From the NCBI GenBank assembly GCA_016178075.1, contig JACOUA010000084.1, positions 1-35,514 on the forward strand: a DNA stretch of 35,514 nt, given 5' to 3'. Origin of the DNA: Acidobacteriota bacterium. Its GTDB lineage: Bacteria; Acidobacteriota; Vicinamibacteria; Vicinamibacterales; JACQTH01. Position numbers and translations under genes: made by a program. Below the pieces are notes generated by a model. The model worked only from the letters and a program-made list of their open reading frames with translations, had not been told where the DNA came from and searched no databases. Shown here piece by piece: positions 7,539 to 15,582 of this stretch; positions within the stretch are counted from its first letter, which is position 1; each line of letters begins with the position of its first letter.

Positions 7539-10420
7539 ATGCGCGCACGGGTTTGGTCGCCTCTCTCGCTGATCGTCGTGCTCATATCGACGGCTCTGCT
7601 CGCGCAGGCGCCGCAGCCCAGCCCGCAGACGCCGATCAACCAATCCGACGATCCGCTGCTCAAAGCGTTCCGCTTTCGATCTATTGGTCCCGCCCACATG
7701 GGCGGCCGGTTGGACGACATCGCCGTCGTCGAGAGCAATCCGAGCACTTACTACCTCGGCTTCGCCACGAGCGGCGTCTGGAAGACGGTCAACAACGGGA
7801 CGACGTTTACGCCGATCTTCGAAACGTATCCGGTCTCCTCGATCGGCGACATCGCCGTGAGCCAGTCGAACCCGGACATCGTCTGGGTCGGCAGCGCGAG
7901 CCGAACAACCGCCAGAGCTCGACGTTCGGCGACGGCGTCTACAGGTCGACCGACGGCGGGAAAACGTTCACGAACGTGGGCCTGAAAGAAACGCAGACGA
8001 TCGGCCGCATCGTCATCGATCCGAAGGATCCGACCATTGTCTACGTGGCAGCGCTGGGCCACCTGTTCGGTCCCAACGGCGACCGCGGCATCTTCAAAAC
8101 GATCGACGGCGGCAAGACCTGGGCGAAGGTGAAGTTCGTCGACGAGCACACCGGCTTCACCGACATCGTGATGGATTCGCTGGACAGCCGGACATTGTAT
8201 GCCGCCTCGTATCAGCGCCGCCGCGCCGCGTGGGGCATGAACGGCGGCGGTCAGGGCAGCGGGATCTGGAAGACGGTGGACGCGGGGAAGACCTGGACCA
8301 GGCTCGAAGGCAATGGTCTGCCCGAAGGGCAGCTTGGGCGTATTGGCATCGACGTGTGTCGCGCCAAGCCTGCCGTCATCTACGCGCAGATCGAAGTGGA
8401 GAAGCGCGGCGGCGGCGGAGGGGAGCCTCCACCGGAGGCCGCACCGGCCGGCCAGCCGCCGCAGGCCCCTGCGCCGCCCGATCCGAAGCGGTCCGGCATC
8501 TGGCGCTCGGATGACAAAGGCAAGACGTGGCGGATCACGAGCAACAACAACAACCGCCCGATGTACTACAGTCAGGTCCGCTGCGACCCGACGAACGACC
8601 AGATCGTCTACACGCTGGGCGGACCGTTTCACAAATCCACCGACGCGGGGAAGACGTTCGCTGTCGTCGAAGGCCTCGGGCACGGCGATCATCACGCGCT
8701 CTGGATCGATCCGAAGAACAGCCAGCATCTGCTCGTCGGAAACGACGGCGGGCTCGACGTGAGCTACGATCAGGCTGCGACGTGGGAGGACATCAACACG
8801 ATGGCGGTCGGCCAGTTCTACGGGATCGCCGTCGACATGCGAAAGCCGTACTTCGTCTGCGGCGGTCTTCAGGACAACGGGAGCTCGTGCGGCCCGAGCC
8901 AGACGCGGAATCCGGGTCCCATCATCAATCCGGATTGGTACCGCATCAACAGTGGCGACGGCATGTACGCGGCGATCGATCCCACCGACTACACAACCGT
9001 GTACACCGAGTCGCAGGACGGCAACATCACCCGGCTCGATCTGCGAACGGGCGTCGGGGTCAGCATCCGCCCGCGCGCGCGGCCACAACCCGGCCAGGGG
9101 GGACGCGGCGGTGGCGGTCAGCAGCCGGCGACCGCCAACATCGTGCCGGAGCCGCCCGCGGGCCAGCAGTATCGCTTCAACTGGACGATGCCGATTCACC
9201 TCTCGCCGCACAACCCCCGCACGATCTACGTCGGTGGGAACCGGCTCTTCAAGTCGGTCGACCGCGGCGATACGTGGACAGCCACTCCGGACCTCACGCG
9301 GCAGATCGACCGCAACACGCTGTCGATCATGGACGTCCGCGGTGACATGCCGATGCACTCGAAGCACGACGGCACGTCGAGTTACTCGAACATCACGACC
9401 ATTGCGGAATCGCCGGCCTTGCCAGGCGTGCTGTGGATCGGGACCGACGACGGGTACGTGCAGCTCTCGCGGGATGGCGGCGCGACCTGGAACAACGTGA
9501 CGCACCGGATCGCCGACGCGCCTGAACGGGGGAAGGTCTCCCGGGTGGAACCGTCGCATGGCGAGGCAGGCACCTGCTACGTCAGCTTTGACAACCATCG
9601 CTTCGATGACCTGAAGCCGTACCTCTACGTGACGCGCGACTTCGGGGCGACCTTCCAGTCGCTGGCGGGCAACCTGGCAGCCGCGGGCAACGTCAACGTC
9701 ATCCGCGAGGATCCTCGGAACCCGAACCTCTTGTATGTCGGGACCGAGTTCGGCCTCTACATCTCTCTCGATCGAGGCGCGCAGTGGAAGCGCTTTTCGA
9801 CCGGGCTTCCCACGGTTCGGATCGACGACGTGCTGGTCCATCCGCGCGACAACGACCTCGTTGTCGGCACCCACGGCCGAAGCATCTGGGTGCTGGATGA
9901 CATCACGCCGCTCCAACAGTGGGGCTCGCCGATGCTGCGTCGAGAGACGACCTCGCAGCAGGGCGGTACGGGAAATGGGACCGCGCCGCCTGACATCGAG
10001 TTATTCGACATCAGGGCGGGAACCGAGTGGCACACCGATATCGCGCTTAATCGGCCCGCCTACGCCGCCAAGCATTTCCGTGGCGAGAACCCAGGTCCCG
10101 GCACCTACATCCACTACTACCTCCGGGCGCCAGTATCCGGAGACGTGCGCATCACTGTCTCCGACATTAATGGACGTGTTGTCCGGACGCTCGCCGGGAC
10201 AAACGACGCGGGGATCAACCGGGTCCGCTGGGATCTGAGGGAAAACGCGCCGCCGCAAGGGCGGGGTGGCCACGGCGGCGGCGGCGGAGGTGGCGCGGCG
10301 GGCGGAGGCCCCGACGGGCCAGCCGCGGCGCCTGGCACCTATCTCGTCAAGCTGTCGGCGGGAGGAAAGGAGCTGACGAAGACCGTGACCGTCGAACGAG
10401 ACGTCTGGATGAACAGATAG
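7539..10420 (+). CDS. Exported BNR/sortilin-like beta-propeller protein, one-base frameshift
   Basis: About 960 residues in total, read in two frames: 7539-7895 then 7898-10420. The join is obvious because NPDIVWVGS is followed in the next frame by EPNNRQSSTFGDGVY; one missing G near 7895 (AGCGCGAG instead of AGCGGCGAG) restores a single protein. Start 7539 follows AGAGGAAGG and gives a signal peptide. At least eight Asp-box motifs are visible (STDGGKTF, TIDGGKTW, TVDAGKTW, SDDKGKTW, STDAGKTF, SVDRGDTW, SRDGGATW), the mark of VPS10/sialidase-like propellers. The C-terminus has a FlgD-like segment (GRVVRTLAGTNDAGINRVRW), a glycine-rich linker, and a final strand-rich domain. Such proteins are usually annotated as glycosyl hydrolases without proof of enzymatic activity. 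Extracytoplasmic location is likely. Confidence 0.85.
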
Positions 10421-10448
10421 GCTCAGGGCTCACGGCTCCGGGCTCAGG
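10421..10448. repeat. Four 7-bp repeats of the GCTCAGG family
   Basis: GCTCAGG, GCTCACG, GCTCCGG, GCTCAGG follow the stop codon of the propeller gene without a gap. The same word family forms the hairpin at 5535. Confidence 0.85.
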
Positions 10449-10493
10449 CAAGACTCGCGTGGTCATGAGCCATCAGCCAATTACGGAGGACTC

Positions 10494-10991
10494 ATGCTCA
10501 AGTCGTATCTTTTCGGGATCACGCTGGCTTTGTCACTCTTGATGTCGCCGGCCCTCTCGGGCCAGCCGCCGCAGTCGAAGCCGGATCCGGCGGCCGATCG
10601 GTCGGCGGTTCAGCAGACGGTCGAGGAGTTTCTGCGGGTTCTTGGTCAGCGGGACATCGAGAAGCTGCCGCGGTTCTTCGCCGACAAGGCGATTCTGGTG
10701 ATCGTACGGCAGCGGGCGGGGGCCTTCACGCCGACGTATCAGACGGCCGAGGAGTGGTTGGCCGGCCTTCGGCGGGCCACGAACGCCCAGACGTTCGAGG
10801 AGCCGCTGTCGAACATCTCGGTAACGGTCGAGAGCGGTCATCTTGCCCACCTGCGCGCCGCCTTCCGCGTCGTCAGGGACGGCAAGACACAGTCGATGGG
10901 GGTTGACTACTTCACGCTGGTCAAGGAAGGCGAGGACGAGTGGAAGATCGCGATGGCGGCCTATACCTCGCTGCCGGCGTCCGGGACGTAG
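10494..10991 (+). CDS. Exported NTF2-like (DUF4440/SnoaL type) protein
   Basis: This is a 165-residue protein with a signal peptide (KSYLFGITLALSLLMSPALS) and one cone-shaped NTF2-like domain: an initial helix DRSAVQQTVEEFLRVLGQRD, the turn FFADKAILVIVR, and closing strands VDYFTLVKEGEDEWKIAMAAY. Related proteins act as small-molecule isomerases, binding proteins or accessory subunits. Nothing here identifies a substrate. The ribosome site ACGGAGG is well placed. It may be expressed separately from the upstream propeller gene, from which a 73-base repeat-bearing gap divides it. Confidence 0.75.
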   Translation: MLKSYLFGITLALSLLMSPALSGQPPQSKPDPAADRSAVQQTVEEFLRVLGQRDIEKLPRFFADKAILVIVRQRAGAFTPTYQTAEEWLAGLRRATNAQTFEEPLSNISVTVESGHLAHLRAAFRVVRDGKTQSMGVDYFTLVKEGEDEWKIAMAAYTSLPASGT

Positions 10992-11035
10992 TGTGTCACT
11001 CGTGGTGCCCGCCCCTTGAGTCGGGCGCGGACCAC

Positions 11036-11716
11036 TTAGCGGAATTCGAAGAAGCCGATCAACATCAGGAGCGCCGCGACGATCAGCGTCAGGATGCGCA
11101 GGCCGTCGTAAAGCCGGCGGAGCGCGGCGTGTTTCGCCCTGTTCTTCAAGCAGAGGCTGTGGACCTGGACGGCCAGCTCCGCGTTGAGCTGACCGATGTG
11201 CACCTCGCGCCAGGCCTGCCAATGGTTGTCGGCGTCTCGGAGCACGACATCCTCGTAATATCGGACGCCTGCCGGGTAATTTTCGGCGGTGCCGTCCTCC
11301 GGCGGGCTCAGTCTCGGACGAAACCGTCGCGGCCGGAGCGTCTCGATCGCGGCGATGAAGAAATGCAAGGAGACGGCGCCGTAGGCCACGAAGGCCGCAG
11401 CCATCCACGGCCGCATGCCTTGGGGGATCATCTTGACGGCGTCGGTGCGCGTTCCGATCACATACAGCGCCGCGTTGAGCGCGCCCATGATGATGACGGC
11501 GAAGCGGGCCTCTCGATTCGCGATGTCAACGAGCTCGTAGGCCTCGTCCATCGCGTCGTTGAGCGCCCGGTACCGCTCCCACGAATCGAGCGGCCGCGTG
11601 GCGTCCATCCGCTTCTGTTCCTTCAGCCGTTGCTTCGCCTGCTCGACCGTCGTCGCATCGACCGGCGCGGCCTCCGGCGGGTTCGCGAGGTGGATCACCT
11701 GATGTCGATCGTGCAA
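11036..11716 (-). CDS. Three-helix membrane protein, DUF5706/PycTM-like, copy A
   Basis: The product has 226 residues. After a charged N-terminal helix come transmembrane segments FAVIIMGALNAALYVIG, WMAAAFVAYGAVSLHFFIAA and LTLIVAALLMLIGFF. The last two are joined by a cytosolic helical part with paired AWREVHIGQLNAELAVQVHS and KNRAKHAALRRLYDGL. This arrangement resembles the Pycsar effector transmembrane family (DUF5706/PycTM), whose members are membrane effectors in cyclic-pyrimidine defence; no cyclase gene is in the window, so this is similarity of architecture only. It is about two-thirds identical by eye to copy B at 14033-14755. The start is TTG, chosen because AAGGAG lies six bases upstream and overlaps the porin stop codon, indicating translational coupling. 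Confidence 0.7.
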   Translation of the reverse strand: MHDRHQVIHLANPPEAAPVDATTVEQAKQRLKEQKRMDATRPLDSWERYRALNDAMDEAYELVDIANREARFAVIIMGALNAALYVIGTRTDAVKMIPQGMRPWMAAAFVAYGAVSLHFFIAAIETLRPRRFRPRLSPPEDGTAENYPAGVRYYEDVVLRDADNHWQAWREVHIGQLNAELAVQVHSLCLKNRAKHAALRRLYDGLRILTLIVAALLMLIGFFEFR

Positions 11717-11726
11717 AGCCCGCTCC

Positions 11727-13097
11727 TTACATCGCCCACTGTAGCCTGATAGCCCAGCGCCACTCGTGATCCCGATTCGTATGCGGCCGGCGCTCGGGAT
11801 AACTGAAGCTCTCGCGGCTCAGGTCCGACAGCATCTTCACCCAGCGATTCAGATGCCAGTTGACGCCGAGTGTGGCGGCGCGCACCCGGCTCTCGAACAG
11901 ATGCTCGGCTCGCGGCTGGCGAAACGGCAGGTCGCCGTGCCCCGCGCTGCCGAAGTCAATCTGCTCGATTCGGGCGGCGAGCTCGAAATCGCCGGTGCCG
12001 CGATCGAAGAACGGGCGGCGGCCAGACGGCCGGCGCGTCCCGCGATACACGAACCCTGCCCCGCTGACATACCACCCCTTGGCCACCGCGTCCGAGAGGT
12101 CCAGGTCGCCGAGACCCTGACCGCGGCGCTCGTCACGGAGCTGCAGCCATTCGGCGTCGACCTGGTAGCGATCGTGATGCCAGCCGGCTTCGGCTCCCAC
12201 GCGGAGCCGCCGGCCCTTCACATACACCGGTTCGAAGAACCTGAACCCATCCGAGGTCCGCCCGGGAAGACCATTCAGTCCTTCGGGCACCCATCCGCTG
12301 GTGGCGCCCACGCCGAGTGACAGATGCTTCACGCCCGCGCTCGTGGTCAGGCGGCCCGCGACGGTTTGTCCCGCGCCCTCGGGGGATCCGCGACGGGCGG
12401 CGTCGCCATCCTGCCGGAAGAGCCCGATCTGGTAGCCGAGGCGCCGGCCACCGGCACGTCCGTGCATCATGATGCCCGTGTCGCGCCCCGGCGCCAGGAT
12501 GCTGGCGACGAGCGAGCGTTCAATGAACGGCAGCTCGACGATGCTCGTGAGCTGCTCGGCGCTGAACGGCATCTTGAAACGACCGATCTGCACCTGCAGT
12601 GACTTGAGAATCTTCACGTCGCCGAAGACGTCCCGCCATGGATGATTGCTCGCGATCTCGCGTTCGAGCTCGAACGAGATCCGGTTGAACAGCTCGCCCT
12701 GGATGCCGATTCGGCGCTTCGCCAGCTCGAAGGCGGATTCGTCGCGCGTGAATGCCTGCGACCGATCTCGAGCATCGCCTTGCAGCCGGGCCCGCAGGCC
12801 GATTCGGAATGACTCGCCAAGCCTGAGCGTTGGCCGGTTGTCGAACTCGAACCCCGGTTTGGCTTTAGCCCGAGACCCCGTGGCTTTCGCCTTCAAGCGG
12901 AACGGTTGCGGCACGAACGGTTCCGGCAAACTCGTCCGGCCAAAGTCGTAAGCCACGAGAGTTTCCGGTGGGGAGGCGACGGCTGCGGACGTCTGGGGCG
13001 ACTGGGCCAACAGGGCGGCCTGGTTCAGGGCGAGGCTCACCAAAACAGCGGCGACCCCAGACACGGACCGAAGGCAGCGGTCAGCAGAACGCGGCAT
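11727..13097 (-). CDS. Phosphate-selective-type porin (OprO/OprP family)
   Basis: The 456-residue outer-membrane barrel has a signal peptide ending near ALLAQS, a short proline-rich linker, then the family core: VQIGRFKMPFSAEQLTS, PFIERSLVASILAPGRDTGI and many alternating amphipathic strands to the C-terminal sequence RWAIRLQWAM. Family members form trimeric channels selective for phosphate, polyphosphate or other anions. The start overlaps the end of the phospholipase D-like gene by 17 bases, and its stop codon is ten bases from the next start, so the three genes are very probably one transcript. No Pho-box-like repeat was noticed upstream. Confidence 0.8.
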   Translation of the reverse strand: MPRSADRCLRSVSGVAAVLVSLALNQAALLAQSPQTSAAVASPPETLVAYDFGRTSLPEPFVPQPFRLKAKATGSRAKAKPGFEFDNRPTLRLGESFRIGLRARLQGDARDRSQAFTRDESAFELAKRRIGIQGELFNRISFELEREIASNHPWRDVFGDVKILKSLQVQIGRFKMPFSAEQLTSIVELPFIERSLVASILAPGRDTGIMMHGRAGGRRLGYQIGLFRQDGDAARRGSPEGAGQTVAGRLTTSAGVKHLSLGVGATSGWVPEGLNGLPGRTSDGFRFFEPVYVKGRRLRVGAEAGWHHDRYQVDAEWLQLRDERRGQGLGDLDLSDAVAKGWYVSGAGFVYRGTRRPSGRRPFFDRGTGDFELAARIEQIDFGSAGHGDLPFRQPRAEHLFESRVRAATLGVNWHLNRWVKMLSDLSRESFSYPERRPHTNRDHEWRWAIRLQWAM

Positions 13098-13974
13098 GAA
13101 CCTCGGGAAGCGGCGGAGGCACGTGTTGCGCCGCCATGCGAAAGAACTGCGTCAGCTCGGCGAGCGGTTCCGGATCGGTTACGAGCGCGGCCAGCTCCCG
13201 GCGCTCGTCGAGGCCGGACGGCGACAATGACAGGCTGCCGATCACGGCGACCCGATCGTCGACGATGAGCAGCTTGCCGTGGGACGAGAACCGGCCCACG
13301 TTGTCGTGGCCGAGCACCTCCACCTGAACGCCTCGAGCCAGCTTCTGTCGCAGCAGAGTGATCATCTCGACGTCGGTGAGCTTGGGATCGATGATGGCGA
13401 TCCGCTCGCGCGCCGACGTCAGGAGCTCGCGGATCCGTTCGCGCGCGCCGTCAGGCGAGACAATCAGCCGGGACGACCCATCGTTCATCAAATCGTCCAT
13501 CACAGGCGCGGTCTGGTGGCGGGCGTCGTAGTCGAAGAGTCGTTGCACGCCGCTGACGAGATCGCTGTCGCTCGTGCTGAGAAGGAAGTCACAGCTTCGG
13601 CGGAAGCATTTCCTGGTGAAGTTGAGCGACGCGATCAGCGCCACGCGCGAATCCGCCACGACGTATTTCGCGTGGTACTTGGCCTCCGGGTCGCGCGGCT
13701 CGTGGACGACGACGCCGAGGCGGTCCAGCTTCTTGCGAAGGCGTCGGAGCTTCCGGCGTCGTCCGCTCGCCCGCGCGGTTAGGATCGCTTCAATCTCCAC
13801 GCCGCGCCCGCGGGCCAGACCCAGCTCTTCCAGGATCCGCGGCTCGTTGCACTTGAAAATCGAGAGAAGCAGGCGGTGTTCGGCGGCCCGGATGACCTGA
13901 GTCACCGCGTCGAGCCGTTCGTCGGGCCAGATGACGATGTGGTCGGTGGGCCGTCGGGCGGGCGAGGCGGACAT
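13081..13974 (-). CDS. Phospholipase D-like protein with two HKD motifs
   Basis: The 297-residue soluble protein has two half-domains, each with an HKD motif: HAKYVVAD (His101, Lys103, Asp108), followed by SLNFT, and HGKLLIVDD (His232, Lys234, Asp239), followed by SLSLSPSGLDERRE. The superfamily includes cardiolipin synthases, phospholipases and nucleases; catalysis uses one His from each half. No membrane segments or signal peptide precede the domain, unlike cardiolipin synthases of the Cls type, so a cytoplasmic phosphodiesterase or nuclease is also possible. A basic run (GRRRKLRRLRKKLDRLG, residues 71-87) could bind nucleic acid or anionic membrane. It sits between a PycTM-like gene and a porin. 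Confidence 0.8.
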   Translation of the reverse strand: MSASPARRPTDHIVIWPDERLDAVTQVIRAAEHRLLLSIFKCNEPRILEELGLARGRGVEIEAILTARASGRRRKLRRLRKKLDRLGVVVHEPRDPEAKYHAKYVVADSRVALIASLNFTRKCFRRSCDFLLSTSDSDLVSGVQRLFDYDARHQTAPVMDDLMNDGSSRLIVSPDGARERIRELLTSARERIAIIDPKLTDVEMITLLRQKLARGVQVEVLGHDNVGRFSSHGKLLIVDDRVAVIGSLSLSPSGLDERRELAALVTDPEPLAELTQFFRMAAQHVPPPLPEVHAAFC

Positions 13975-14032
13975 GAACAGAGTCGGCCCCTGCGGGGCTA
14001 CCCGATACTTTCGGCCCAGCTAGGGCAGTTCT

Positions 14033-14755
14033 TTAGAAAGATGTGAAGCTGCGTGCAGCACTGTTCGGCTCCGCCGACCCCGTGAAGGCGAACAAGCCCA
14101 GCATCATCAGCAGGGCGGCGACAATGAAGGTCATGATCCGCAAGCCGTCGTACAGACGGTGCAGCGCAGCGTGCTTGGCTTTGTTCCCGACGCAAAGACC
14201 GTGTACGTGGATCGCAAGCTCCGTATTGAGCTGCCTGAGGGTCACCTCGCGCCACGCCTCCGCCAGCGACCTGGCGTCTCGTCGGACCACGTGCTCGTAA
14301 TGGCGGACGCCAAGCGGATGATGGTCCGCGTGGCCTTCGCCGAGAGTCGGCTGGCTGGTACGGAGACCTCGGGGCCGCAGCGTTTCGATTGCGGCGATGA
14401 AGAAGTAGAGCAAGACCAGCCCATACGCGGCGAATGCCGCGATCATCCAGGGCTTGCCCCCGTCGGGGATGGTCTTGACGATGTCGAGACGCGTGCCGAT
14501 CACGAAGAGCGCCGCGTTGAGCGCCCCCATGATGATGAGGGCGAAGCGGGCCTCGCGGTCGGCGATGTCGATGAGCTCGTAGGCCTCGTCGGTCGCGTCG
14601 TTGAGCGCGCGATACCGCTCCCACGACTCGAGCGGGCGCGTCGAGTCTTCAATCCGTTTCTGCTCTCGCTTTCGCCGCCGTGCCTCTTCGAGCTCGTCAG
14701 GGGACGTGGGAACCTCGATCCGAATGACCTCAGGGAGGCCTTGGCTCATGAGCAT
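14033..14755 (-). CDS. Three-helix membrane protein, DUF5706/PycTM-like, copy B
   Basis: Copy B shares with copy A the blocks RPLnSWERYRALNDA, EAYELnDIAnREARFA, IIMGALNAAL, FFIAAIETLRPR, and KAKHAALHRLYDGLRI. Three transmembrane segments occur in the same places, and the central soluble helices carry AWREVTLRQLNTELAIHVHG. It differs in its N-terminal tail and in a C-terminal tail of about 15 residues after LGLFAF. The ATG at 14755 (or the one at 14749) is preferred over 14875, because the longer form would overlap the upstream gene and add a tail absent from copy A. A 58-base gap separates it from the PLD-like gene downstream. The two copies flanking PLD and porin suggest duplication within one unit. 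Confidence 0.7.
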   Translation of the reverse strand: MLMSQGLPEVIRIEVPTSPDELEEARRRKREQKRIEDSTRPLESWERYRALNDATDEAYELIDIADREARFALIIMGALNAALFVIGTRLDIVKTIPDGGKPWMIAAFAAYGLVLLYFFIAAIETLRPRGLRTSQPTLGEGHADHHPLGVRHYEHVVRRDARSLAEAWREVTLRQLNTELAIHVHGLCVGNKAKHAALHRLYDGLRIMTFIVAALLMMLGLFAFTGSAEPNSAARSFTSF

Positions 14756-14843
14756 GGCCGTCGACCATGCAAATTCAGAACCCAGCGGGAGCCCGAGAGC
14801 TCGAGTGTTCCTCAGCTCGGCCGCTCGATGGTCCGCTGGCTGG

Positions 14844-15535
14844 CTAGTATCTTCCCGGTTTCTTCGTACCCACATCCGGCCGGCTGTCGGGAACGAAGCC
14901 GTCGCGATTGGGCATTCTGATCAGCGGAAGGGTCCGGCCATCGAGGCGGTCGTTGTCGCTCACGATACCGTTGAGGAAGAGGAGGTAGGCGACCGTGGCA
15001 TACACCTGGTCATGCGAAAGCGATCCCGGTGTATCGAACGGCATCGCGCGGTTTACATAGTCCCAGAGCGTCGTGGCGTGCGGCCAATAGCTTCCAACGG
15101 TTTTCTGCGGCTTCTTGGTAGCGAGCGAGCCGCGGCCGCCGACCAGCACGTCGAACGGTCCTTCCTTGCCGGTGGCGCCGTGGCATTCGACGCAGCGCGT
15201 CTGGTAAACGAGCTTCCCTTCGGCCGCGGTTGCGTGGCCGGATCGATATCAGGCACGCCGCCGTGATGACGCTCGAAGTGCAGTGACGAAGGCGTGAGGA
15301 TCCCCTGGGAGCTCTGGAGCGGCGTACGGCTGGAGGATGCTTCGTTTCGGCGCGACTGTCGAAATTCCCGGACTGCTGTTTCGTACTGCGCGCGGGAGCC
15401 GTAGTGGCTCACGGGCGCGCCGAGCCAGCTCCGGACAGTTTTGGCCGGGGGCACCGCCCGCCGGCACGCGGCGAGAAAACTGCTCGCGAGCGCACCAAGC
15501 GCTCCGAGCCGGAGGAATCGCCGCCTTTCAATCAC
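14844..15535 (-). pseudogene. soxC/soxD deletion remnant: sulfite-dehydrogenase N-terminus joined to cytochrome c C-terminus
   Basis: Reading from a GTG at 15535, the product begins with a Tat-type leader (ERRRFLRLGALGALASSFLA, then a Cys) and the N-terminal stretch typical of SoxC-type molybdenum sulfite/sulfane dehydrogenases (SSSRTPLQSSQGILTPSSLH, FERHHGGVPDIDPA). Near 15240 it switches frame to a SoxD-like cytochrome c: AEGKLVYQTRCVECHGATG, with heme motif CVECH, then TLWDYVNRAMPFDTPGSLS and the usual end RMPNRDGFVPDSRPD. The molybdopterin core and dimerisation domain of SoxC and the front of SoxD are absent. One deletion spanning both genes plus a frame change explains this. No functional product is expected. 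The start lies within TGGTGATT repeats. Confidence 0.85.
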
Positions 15536-15540
15536 CACAT

Positions 15541-15582
15541 CACCAGATCGCCAAATCACCAAATCACCAAATTCTTCTTATC
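15541..15582. repeat. TCACCAAA-type 7-8 bp word run
   Basis: Successive ATCACCA, GATCGCCA, AATCACCA and AATCACCA words run through the start region of the soxC remnant and reach the stop codon of the IMPDH-like gene. It is the inverse of the TTGGTGATT words at 19290. Confidence 0.7.

Noticed and set aside
7890-7900. Programmed ribosomal frameshift in the propeller gene
   Set aside because: There is no slippery heptamer or downstream pseudoknot; the upstream frame continues only about 90 bases as unlikely protein sequence, and one missing G explains it.
7751-9916. 721-codon open frame on the minus strand
   Set aside because: It lies entirely opposite the BNR propeller gene, has Arg/Val/Asp-rich composition typical of antisense frames in GC-rich DNA, and shows no domain.
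11036-14755. Complete Pycsar defence system
   Set aside because: A PycTM-like protein is present twice but no pyrimidine cyclase gene is in the window, so only the resemblance is reported.
14844-15535. A genuine SoxC-cytochrome fusion protein
   Set aside because: The two parts are in different frames and the SoxC part stops long before its cofactor domain.
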